Origin: Paraniabella ginsengisoli
GTDB lineage: Bacteria > Bacteroidota > Bacteroidia > Chitinophagales > Chitinophagaceae
Direction: 5' to 3'
NCBI RefSeq assembly: GCF_022513635.1
Contig: NZ_JAKWBL010000004.1
Span: 124,001-188,000, forward strand
Length of the DNA: 64,000 nt
The translations under genes and the position numbers were made by a program. Below are positions 41,304 through 49,154 of this stretch, piece by piece (positions within the stretch are counted from its first letter, which is position 1; the number at the start of each line of letters is the position of its first letter). The notes below the pieces were generated by a model. That model made no database searches. It saw nothing but the letters and a program-made list of their open reading frames with translations, and was not told where the DNA came from.

Positions 41304-42773
41304 TTACCGGCTTACAAGTTTTATTATTTTACTGTATTTAGATAGCCCGTCTTTGTCTACCTGCTTCACGCGTACATAAATTTTTGCATCTTTCTCCAGA
41401 TCCAGCGGCATATCTGCTTTGTTGCAAGCCAGGAAACCAAGTACAAAAACTCCCGATATAGCAAGCAGTTTCGAAAATCTTTTGCGGTTATCTATTTTAT
41501 AGCCCAGCCCCAATGCCAATGACAGCAGGGAGAAGACGAAAAAGAGCGAAGTAGAGGATGTGGTGAAACTATAACTTAGCGCAACATCCGAATTACCATC
41601 TGGTGCCTGGCTTTTTGCTTCACCTATTTTGGTAAAAGTAACACCATCTGTGGAAGCTTCTATTTCAAAATGACTGCTGTTTGTTTCGGTAAGCGTGCTC
41701 CAATCTATTTGTAAATGTCCGTTGTTAAAACTTCCTGAAATGCTTCCAAAATCAACCGGAAGCGGAGTATCGCAAGTAGCATCTTCTCCGTCATCAAGAA
41801 TCGTCCAGCCTTTGCCGCCGGAAGCAACAGCCATTGTAAGTTCGCCTCTAGAAGCAGCAGCCGGCGGACCATATTTCAGATCCTGTGCGCCAAGTACGAG
41901 ATTGGACGGCGTGGTTGGTGCTGATGCCCAGCCGTACAGTGTTTTACCATAATTAACGCAATCCAATCCCGACGAAGCCAGCATAAATTGCACGTTGGTA
42001 GCGTTGTTCAACTCAAAGTCAGATAAATCCTGATTGAAGGCTGACGCTAAACCGAACATATAGTACATGGTTGTTACGTTAGCCGTATTCCATTCTCCTA
42101 AAGGCTGGTTAAATGCCTTACTCGAAGTAAACATTTCACTCATATTTGTTACGTTGCTTACATCCCAATTCCCTATTGGCCGGTTAAAAACATCAGTGCC
42201 CAAAAACATAGATGCCATATTAGTTACATTGGAGACATTCCACGAATTTATATTAGACGGCCCTATGAGTTTATCGCATTGAAAGAACATTGATGCCATA
42301 TCTGTAACATTAGTAAGATCCGGCACATCACCCGCCACAATTGTCAGTAATAAATTTTGACAATTTGAAAAGGCGTCACGCATGCTGGTCCAGGGAACAT
42401 CTCCCCATTGGAACACATCCAATAACAATAAATTGCTGGTGGTAACGGAAGGCAGCCCGTCCATAAAAAATCTTCTGAGATTGGCAGGTTGCATAGATAG
42501 GGTTAGTAATTCTCCGGGATTTAATGATATAACAATTTCTACATTATCCGGAGTTGTCCTGGTAAAACTACCGCTTCCACTACCTCCGCTTCCGCCCATT
42601 TTAGTCCAGGAATAGTTAACGGATCCATCTGTCAATGCATTAAAGCTTATGGAGCTTGTTGCTGAAGACCCGGGAGGTAATATCCATGTGGTAATAAAGG
42701 GGTCAGATTGTGCGAAGGCTGCAGTTTCACACAGCAACATCAGAAATAATATAATATACTTTGTTCTCTTCAT
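41304..42773 (-). CDS. BspA-like (DUF285) surface protein with membrane-hairpin C-terminal module
   Basis: Start is chosen at MKRTKYIILFLMLLCETAAF, a signal peptide; the longer frame upstream is not credible. Mature protein: all-beta N-terminus, then DUF285/BspA-type repeats (SMFFQCDKL, INSWNVSNVTNMASMF, GNWDVSNVTNMSEMF, GEWNTANVTTMYYMFG), then a fibronectin-III-like domain starting LPVDFGSISGSFNN and IDWSTLTETNSSHFEIE. That domain is interrupted by a membrane span, KIDNRKRF, a second span ending GFLACNKAD, and then IYVRVKQVDKDGLSKYSK. The last 150 residues are clearly homologous to those of the protein at 31223. DUF285 proteins are usually surface-exposed and involved in adhesion. Confidence 0.85.
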   Translation of the reverse strand: MKRTKYIILFLMLLCETAAFAQSDPFITTWILPPGSSATSSISFNALTDGSVNYSWTKMGGSGGSGSGSFTRTTPDNVEIVISLNPGELLTLSMQPANLRRFFMDGLPSVTTSNLLLLDVFQWGDVPWTSMRDAFSNCQNLLLTIVAGDVPDLTNVTDMASMFFQCDKLIGPSNINSWNVSNVTNMASMFLGTDVFNRPIGNWDVSNVTNMSEMFTSSKAFNQPLGEWNTANVTTMYYMFGLASAFNQDLSDFELNNATNVQFMLASSGLDCVNYGKTLYGWASAPTTPSNLVLGAQDLKYGPPAAASRGELTMAVASGGKGWTILDDGEDATCDTPLPVDFGSISGSFNNGHLQIDWSTLTETNSSHFEIEASTDGVTFTKIGEAKSQAPDGNSDVALSYSFTTSSTSLFFVFSLLSLALGLGYKIDNRKRFSKLLAISGVFVLGFLACNKADMPLDLEKDAKIYVRVKQVDKDGLSKYSKIIKLVSR

Positions 42774-43106
42774 AGTTGTTAGTTTAGCCTTTACATAGGC
42801 TATATTTAAACCTTTAACAAGCTGCTTATAGCCCATACACGACATCCTATCCATAGCGGATGAGGCATAAAGCCATCTACTAATAATTACAACAATAAGG
42901 TTTGAGGGGGTATTGAAAACTTCCGGCTACCATCCGGGTAAGCAACTAATAATCCATTAAAAGTTAATGGTGATAAATAATAATTCGGATAGGATAGCGA
43001 ATGAAGTGTTCCTAATAAAGATACCTAATATATCTTCTATATACAAATCAAATAGATAAACAACTGTTTTACAGCGTTGGACGGCCATTAGGCACAGCTT
43101 ACTTGC
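42774..43106. other. 333-bp spacer without a recognised gene
   Basis: This holds the probable promoter region of the BspA-like gene. I see no GTCC array here, although a similar surface protein at 31 kb has one. No hairpin or coding frame stands out. Confidence 0.45.
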
Positions 43107-44546
43107 CTACTTCAACTTCAGCTGCACCACGTTTTCTATATGCAGCGTGTGAGGAAACATATCAACTGGTTGAATTTTTGTAACCCTGTATTTTTCATCG
43201 AGCAATGCCAGATCGCGCGCCTGTGTAGCCGGATTGCAGCTTACATAAACAACGGTTGGCGCCGCCATTTCATTAATTTTTTGCACTAATTTTTCGTGCA
43301 TACCGGCGCGTGGCGGATCGGTGATGATTACATCAGGGCGCCGTGTTTTTCAAAAAAATCATCGTCGCAAACCTTAATTACATCGCCAGCATAAAAAAGT
43401 GTTTTATCAAGATGATTGAGTGCTGCATTTTCTTTAGCATCTTCAATAGCGGCATCAATCATTTCTACGCCAATGATTTTACCGGCGTTTTCGCTGCAAA
43501 AAATACCGATGCTTCCCGTTCCGCAATACAAATCGTACAAAATCTCTTTACCGGTTAGTTCAGCAAAATCGCGGGTGATTTTATAAAGTTCTTCGCCTTG
43601 CTTGGTATTGGTTTGAAAGAAAGATTTAGGTCCGATTTTAAACTGATAATTTTCCAACTTCTCAATTACATAACCTTTGCCATAATATGTTACCGGCTCC
43701 AGGCCATGCAGGCTGTCATTATGTTTGGTATTGATTGTATAAAGCAGCGATGTGATGTTTGGAAATTGTTGCAATACAAATTGCATCAGCTTTTCAATCT
43801 TTTCCATGTCATTCTCGCCCACCATAATATTGGCCATCCATTCGCCGGTTTCGCAAAGGCGCACCTGCATGGTACGCAAAAAACCATGCTGTTCGCGCAG
43901 GTTATAAAAGCTTAAGCCATTTTGAAAAGCATATTTTTTGATGGCCAAACGAATATCGTTTGTGGGTTCGCTTTGTAAATGACAGGTTTCTATATCTACA
44001 ACTTTGCTCCAAAAGCCGCGCCGTGGAAGCCTGCAGCCCCGGCGCCCTCCCGACCTCCCCCAGCGGGGAGGAGATATCGCGTCCGTCACCCTCCCTTCTT
44101 TTGATGAGTTCTTTTTGGTAAAAACTCATCTGTACCAAAAGTATATTCTACTTTATTTCTGTATCGGGTTGTTTGTTTTGCGCCTAAGATCGGCTGTATT
44201 TCGGGTAGCTCTATTTTTCCAATTCTTTTCAGGTTGTCGTGAACTTGCTTTTGCTTGTATTGCAATTGCAAATTGTAAGGCAGCATTTGCCACTGACAAC
44301 CGCCGCAGGTTCCAAAATGTTTGCAAAAAGGATCAACACGTTTATCAGAATAGCTATGAAAATGAAAAGGCGTGCCTTCGCCCCAGTCTTTTTTATTTTT
44401 AGTAAGCCGCACATCCACCACATCGCCGGGAACAACCTGCTCCACAAAGATCACTTTACCATCTACACGAGCCAGCGAACGGCCTTCGGCGGCATAGTCT
44501 TCTATTAATATTTTTTCGAGGGTAATATCTTTTTTCTGCGTGCCAA
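43107..44546 (-). CDS. rlmD: 23S rRNA (uracil-C5)-methyltransferase (RlmD/RumA type; at least three frameshifts)
   Basis: This SAM-dependent methyltransferase modifies a uracil of 23S rRNA. It has an N-terminal TRAM domain (LEKILIEDYAAEGRSLARVD, GKVIFVEQVVPGDVVDV), an iron-sulfur cluster site (CKHFGTCGGCQWQ), the SAM domain (LYDLYCGTGSIGIF) and the catalytic Cys in VVYVSCNPATQARDL. The start is probably TTG at 44546 (MARRKKDITLE after repair of an A-run). Further breaks lie near 44088 and 43340; repairing the last gives RPDVIITDPPRAGMHEKL. A GC-rich palindromic repeat (about 44014-44092) interrupts the segment just before SKVVDIETCHLQ, where relatives have a conserved loop. Annotated from family motifs. 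Confidence 0.85.
44054..44071. repeat. GC-rich palindromic repeat inside rlmD
   Basis: CCTCCCC at 44054 pairs with GGGGAGG at 44065 around CAGC. The surrounding ~80 bp are far richer in G and C than the gene around them and translate to Arg/Pro/Gly-rich text (SPPRWGRSGGRRG). A similar stem occurs at 56574. Confidence 0.65.
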
Positions 44547-44570
44547 GTTAAGTGATTGTTTATTTTATTT

Positions 44571-44716
44571 GGTCAGACCGAGACGGTCAGACCAGTTTTT
44601 GTTACATGTACGTACATCGTATAACTTACGTCGTACATAATTGATGAGATATATTCTGCAGTACAAGAGTGCGACGCAACAAAGTTGATAGTAGCACTAC
44701 AGCTGGCTACATAAAA
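44571..44716. repeat. Dispersed element, copy B, with GGTCAGACC direct repeats
   Basis: GGTCAGACC occurs at 44571 and 44585. The element GATATATTCTGCAGTACAAG then AGTGCGACGCAA runs from 44648 to 44679 and continues with AGTTGATAGTAGCACTACAG then CTGGCTACATAAAA to the metF stop codon. It is the most complete of three copies in this window. Confidence 0.75.
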
Positions 44717-45684
44717 TTACATCCGGTTAATTACATTGGCTACAATGCCCGGTTTGCCAAGCGTGTAATAATGAAGGCCTGGTACGCCATTTTTTTCAGA
44801 TCGCGACTTTGCTCTAATAACCAATCTTCGCCTACTTTTTCTACGTCTGCATTGTTTTTGCATTTGGATATTTCGTTGGAAAGATCCTGCGGCAAATCGA
44901 TCGAAAATATTTTAGGAAGAAGAACGGTTAACTGCCTTTTATTGTAAATAGGTTTGAGGCCCGGAACAATGGGCACATTGATGCCGTTTGCCCGGCAAGC
45001 TTCTACAAATGCGTAATATTTTGCATTATCAAAAAACATTTGCGTTACAATATAATCAGCACCAGCATCAACCTTTGCTTTTAAGTAGGTAAGATCGGTT
45101 TGCATATTAGGCGCTTCAAAATGTTTTTCGGGATAACCCGCTACGCCAATGCAGAAATCGGTTTTGCGGCTGTTAATCAATTCTTCTTCCAGGTACATTC
45201 CGTTGTTAAGGTTCATTACCTGTTTTAACAGATCAGATGCGTATAAATGGCCATCTGGCTGTGGAATAAAAGCCGTTTCGTTTTTAGCCGCATCGCCACG
45301 AAGCACCAACACATTGTCTATTCCTAAATAATTAAGATTGATAAGCGCATCTTCGGTTTCCATAATGCTAAAGCCGCCGCAGATCAAATGCGGAACCGTG
45401 TCAACATTATATTTGTTCATGATCGCCGCACAAATACTTTCTGTACCCGGACGTTTGCGAATGGTTACTTTTTTAAAACTGCCGTCAGGGTTCTTTCGGA
45501 ATTCGTGCTCGCTACGATGATAAGTAACATTGATATAAGCAGGTTTAAATTCCATCAACGGATCCAAATGATCGTACAATCCATCAATTCCTTTCCCTTT
45601 TAACGGTGGAAGAATTTCAAAAGAAATCAGGGTTTCGTTCTTTTCCGCGGCTTTGTTTATATGCTCAATTACTTTCATTCCCAT
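44717..45684 (-). CDS. metF: 5,10-methylenetetrahydrofolate reductase (one frameshift)
   Basis: This flavoprotein reduces methylene-THF to methyl-THF for methionine synthesis. Motifs include ISFEILPPLKG (catalytic Glu), YINVTYHRSEHEF, DNVLVLRGDA and VTQMFFDNAKYYAFVE. The visible frame ends at 44740 with a non-family tail, but a missing base in the A/T run near 44790 shifts it. Repaired, it reads NGVPGLHYYTLGKPG then IVANVINRM, the standard C-terminus, with a stop at 44717-44719. Length after repair is about 320 residues. The start at 45684 (MGMKVIEHINKAAEK) is two residues before an alternative Met. The dispersed repeat copy B abuts the stop. Confidence 0.95.
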
Positions 45685-45849
45685 TTTTTGTAGGGTGCAA
45701 AATTACGGTTAGCTGTTATAAAATGCGGTATAATTTAACGCAAACTTCGTTTGTTTATTTTCCTCTTATGCGGCGCGTGAGGACATGCGCCATGGCTTGG
45801 GCAAGTTGGACGCATGTTGGGATGAAGAATTTTATGTAAGTTTGATATT

Positions 45850-46053
45850 ATGGAAGAACTCATTTTTATAGTTGAAGAGAGCGATGAGGGCGGTTTTATA
45901 GCAAAAGGGCTTGGCGTGGCTATTTTTACGCAGGCCGAATCGTGGAACGAGCTTAAAACAGCAGTAGTCGATGCTGTTCACTGCCATTTTGATGATGACC
46001 AAAAACGACTTATCCGGCTTCATATTGTGAAAGAAGAAGTGATTGCCGCATGA
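45850..46053 (+). CDS. hicB: HicB-like antitoxin
   Basis: This 67-residue protein has the HicB fold: MEELIFIVEESDEGGFIAKG (an RNase-H-like partial fold with the G-G-F motif) and a C-terminal FDDDQKRLIRLHIVKEEVIA. It lacks the extra helix-turn-helix or ribbon domain of longer HicB antitoxins, so autoregulation by direct DNA binding is not obvious. Its last codons overlap the start of the hicA gene by 4 bp (ATGA), the usual tight coupling. It is found between metF and pheS. Confidence 0.8.
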   Translation: MEELIFIVEESDEGGFIAKGLGVAIFTQAESWNELKTAVVDAVHCHFDDDQKRLIRLHIVKEEVIAA

Positions 46054-46340
46054 AAATACCAAGAGATATTAGCGGTAAAGATTTGATAAAATTGCTAAAA
46101 CCTTACGGTTATATTATTACCAGACAAGCTGGGAGCCATATAAGATTAACCACTGAAAAAGAAGGACAACATCACATTACGATCCCACATCACAATCCCT
46201 TAAAGTTAGGTACACCTTCTGCCATTCTTTCAAATATTGCGGAGCATTTTAGCAAACAAAAAGAAGAATTAATCAACGAATTGTTTGGCAAAGATTATTT
46301 CATCCCAACAAATCCACTCACTATAAATCCTATATCATAG
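46050..46340 (+). CDS. hicA: HicA-like mRNA interferase toxin
   Basis: This 96-residue protein has the double-stranded-RNA-binding-like HicA fold: ISGKDLIKLLKPYGYIITRQ, the catalytic His in AGSHIRLTT, and HITIPHHNPLKLGTPSAIL. It should cleave mRNA when not bound by HicB. The C-terminus (after about residue 75) is longer than usual and runs up to 15 bp before the pheS start. It overlaps the antitoxin gene by 4 bp. Whether the pair is active as a toxin-antitoxin system in this strain cannot be told from sequence. Confidence 0.85.
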   Translation: MKIPRDISGKDLIKLLKPYGYIITRQAGSHIRLTTEKEGQHHITIPHHNPLKLGTPSAILSNIAEHFSKQKEELINELFGKDYFIPTNPLTINPIS

Positions 46341-46355
46341 TTATCTTTGCGGCCT

Positions 46356-47396
46356 ATGCAGGATTTGTTACAGAAAATAGAGGCGTATAAAAACGAAATC
46401 AGTTCTTTTAGCGCTACTGATGATAAACAGGTAGAAGATTTCAGAATTAAATGGCTGGGAACCAAAGGCCTGGTAAAAGGCATTATGGGTGAAATGAAGA
46501 ATGTGCCGAACGAACAAAAGCGTGAGGCTGGCCAGATTTTAAATGAATTTAAACAATTTGCAGAAGCGAAATTTGACGAATTAAAGGACGCTACATCAAA
46601 TACCGTACAACAAACATCGGATATCGATTTAACCCTACCCGGCGATGAAACGCCGTTAGGCAGCCGCCATCCCATTTCTTTAATGCGCAATCAAATCATT
46701 TCTATTTTTCAGCGACTTGGTTTTGCCGTTGCCGAAGGACCGGAAATTGAAGATGACTGGCACAACTTTACTGCGTTGAACATGCCCGAACACCATCCGG
46801 CGCGGGATATGCAAGACACTTTTTATGTAGATGCCGGCGAAAACGCTGCTGTTGACTGGTTACTACGCACACACACCAGTAATACGCAGATCCGAGAAAT
46901 GAAAAAAGGTAAATTGCCCATCAGGGTTATTTGTCCGGGGCGTGTGTATCGCAACGAAACCATTAGCGCACGCAGCCATTGCTTTTTTCACCAGGTGGAA
47001 GGTTTGTATATTGACGAGAATGTATCTTTTGCCGACCTGAAACAAACACTATACTTCTTTGTAAAAGAAATGTATGGCCAGGATGTTCGTGTACGTTTCC
47101 GACCTTCTTATTTTCCATTTACCGAACCCAGCGCTGAAATGGATGTGAGCTGTTTTATCTGCGGCGGTAAAGGCTGTAATATTTGTAAAAAGACTGGTTG
47201 GGTGGAAATTTTAGGTTGCGGTATGATCCATCCAAACGTATTACAAAACAGCGGCATCAACCCGGAAAAATATACCGGCTTTGCATTTGGAATGGGCGTA
47301 GAACGCCCAGCCATGCTGAAATACGGCATTAATGATATTCGTTTATTTAGCGAAAACGATGTACGGTTTTTGAAACAGTTTACAAGCGCAGGGTAA
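46356..47396 (+). CDS. pheS: Phenylalanyl-tRNA synthetase alpha subunit
   Basis: This intact 346-residue class II synthetase subunit starts at MQDLLQKIEAYKNE (ATG at 46356). It has an N-terminal coiled coil, motif 2 (RVICPGRVYRNETISARSHC), motif 3 (GFAFGMGVERPAML) and motif 1 (SLMRNQIISIFQRLGF). A Cys-rich insert (CFICGGKGCNICKKTGW) is typical of Bacteroidota PheS. With PheT it charges tRNA-Phe; pheT is not adjacent here. It follows the hicBA pair and ends at the bidirectional terminator at 47421. Confidence 0.96.
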   Translation: MQDLLQKIEAYKNEISSFSATDDKQVEDFRIKWLGTKGLVKGIMGEMKNVPNEQKREAGQILNEFKQFAEAKFDELKDATSNTVQQTSDIDLTLPGDETPLGSRHPISLMRNQIISIFQRLGFAVAEGPEIEDDWHNFTALNMPEHHPARDMQDTFYVDAGENAAVDWLLRTHTSNTQIREMKKGKLPIRVICPGRVYRNETISARSHCFFHQVEGLYIDENVSFADLKQTLYFFVKEMYGQDVRVRFRPSYFPFTEPSAEMDVSCFICGGKGCNICKKTGWVEILGCGMIHPNVLQNSGINPEKYTGFAFGMGVERPAMLKYGINDIRLFSENDVRFLKQFTSAG

Positions 47397-47420
47397 AGGG
47401 AAAATCATTAGAAGATTATA

Positions 47421-47456
47421 AAAAGGTGTATGTAAGACGTCTGCATACACCTTTTT
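47421..47456. terminator. Bidirectional terminator between pheS and susD
   Basis: AAAAAGGTGTATG and CATACACCTTTTT form a perfect 13-bp stem around an 11-nt loop, with A and T tracts on either side. It separates pheS (plus) from the susD end (minus). Confidence 0.9.
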
Positions 47457-47470
47457 ACAATACAAATACT

Positions 47471-49137
47471 TTATCTCAGGTTCGGATTAATATCTTGTTC
47501 AGTTTGCGGTATTGGCCACTTTTCGTCGGTGCCTACTCTGAAAGCTTTCGAGGTTACATACCATCTGCTTCGGTTAAGCGGATCGGCATTAGCGGCACCA
47601 TTTCTGGTAGCAACTGCCTGAGACCCGGGATAAGATGCGCCATAAAATTTACCGTTTAATACCTGCCCTCCAATGCCCCAACGAAGGATATCCCAATATC
47701 TGATCCCTTCCAAAGCGAGTTCATTCCTTCTTTCCCGCCTTAATATCAGCCGCAGCGTTGCAGGGTCGATGGCTGTAACCGGCGGCATATTTACGGATGC
47801 CCTGGACCTTACTTTATTAATAGTAGCATCTAATAAGGCTTGGTTTATAGCCTCTCCGTTTTCGAGCTTTGCTTCTAAATAGCTTAATAAAACTTCGGCA
47901 TAACGAATGACGGGGATATCCGTATCTGTATTTGCAACATCACCTGTATATCCTGTATTGAACTTTTTGATGCAGTATCCTGAGCGTGTAGCTTGCAAAG
48001 CTCCTGCAGTAAGTCTGTCTTGCGCGGTATTATCATCAGGATTGTTATTATACACCACTCCTTTAAAAGTGTTGCCATTATATAATACTGTGTATTTAAG
48101 ACGCGGATCTCTGTTCGCTCCCACATCCTGAGCATTATAGCGGGTATCAACATAAGAAAAAGGTGTTCCATCTGCAAACTCAAAAGATTCCACCAGGCTG
48201 CCTAATGGATTATGTAAATGATATCCGCCTAATACACGTGGCAGGCAGTGTTGAGTGAATCCATTTGGCGCCAAGTTTTTGAGAAACCTGGATGAGAAAA
48301 TTAGTTCATTACTCCCTTCGTTAGTTCCATCAAAAAGACTTTCGAAATTTGGATCAATGTTATTATCGCCGTAATCCATAATGGATTTAAATGCCGTAGC
48401 AGCCTCGGAATATTTTTTTCAGCCAGCTCTAACCTGCCTAAAAATGCTAATGCTACTTGTTTGCTCGCACGCCCAGCTTCATCGGCAGGTAAATCTTTCC
48501 ATCTTGGCAATATTGCAGACACTTCCGTTAATTCCTCCCTTACAAATTTTACAATATCGTCCTTTGCTGCTTTAGATACGGTGTTAGCCTCATCAAGCGT
48601 TAGAACTTTGGTTACAAGCGGCACTGAGCCCCAATACTGTGACATATAAAAATACTGGCAGGCCCGAATGAAGCGGGCTTCGGCGCCCATTCTCTCAATT
48701 TTAGCCGCGTCCATGGGCGTTTTAGCTATATTTTCTAAAAAGTAATTACACCTTGCAATTCTTTGATAGCTTCTTTGCCAATATTCTCTCAGCAACACAT
48801 TCGACGAGGTTAACGTTCCATTTGTAAGCAAGTTAAATACAGAGTTATCGCCCCTGCGGTCATACGCATTGTCCGTGGCAAACTCAGTAAATAACAATCC
48901 ATAATAAGACCACCAGTCTGTTGCATTAAATTCAGCTGAATTAGCCATTTGAATATTTCCACGGTACACGCCAGTAAGTGCAATCATCGCATTGGTTTCG
49001 CTCGTCCAAAATGTTTCACTTGAAAGTGCACTTAATGGTGTTTTATCTAAATATTTGCGGCAACCTGATCCTCCTATAATAAGAAGTATAGAAACACATG
49101 ACAGGTATTTATAAAAAGTATTAAACTGATATTTCAT
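47471..49137 (-). CDS. SusD/RagB-family glycan-binding lipoprotein (one frameshift)
   Basis: The start codon at 49137 opens a lipoprotein signal with the lipid Cys in IIGGSGCRKYLDKTP. The N-terminal half (ETFWTSETNAMIALTGVYRG, EARFIRACQYFYMSQYWGSVP) has SusD-type TPR helices. The C-terminal half (AEVLLSYLEAKLENGEAINQ, RRERRNELALEGIRYWDILR, QTEQDINPNL) completes the fold. A missing base in the A7 run near 48417 joins ELAEKK to YSEAATAFKSIMDYGDNN. The repaired protein has ~556 residues. SusD proteins sit on the outer membrane, capture glycan fragments and deliver them to SusC. It follows the SusC gene by 17 bp and is co-transcribed with it. Confidence 0.93.
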
Positions 49138-49154
49138 TTCAAAGCGTTTAAGAA

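Noticed and set aside
42774..42854. N-terminal extension of the BspA-like protein to 42854
   Set aside because: A clear signal peptide begins at 42773; the extension has no such signal and is likely non-coding leader.
44571..44593. GGTCAGACC pair as a CRISPR-like array
   Set aside because: Only two copies, 14 bp apart, with no further units and no cas genes; it is part of a dispersed intergenic repeat region.
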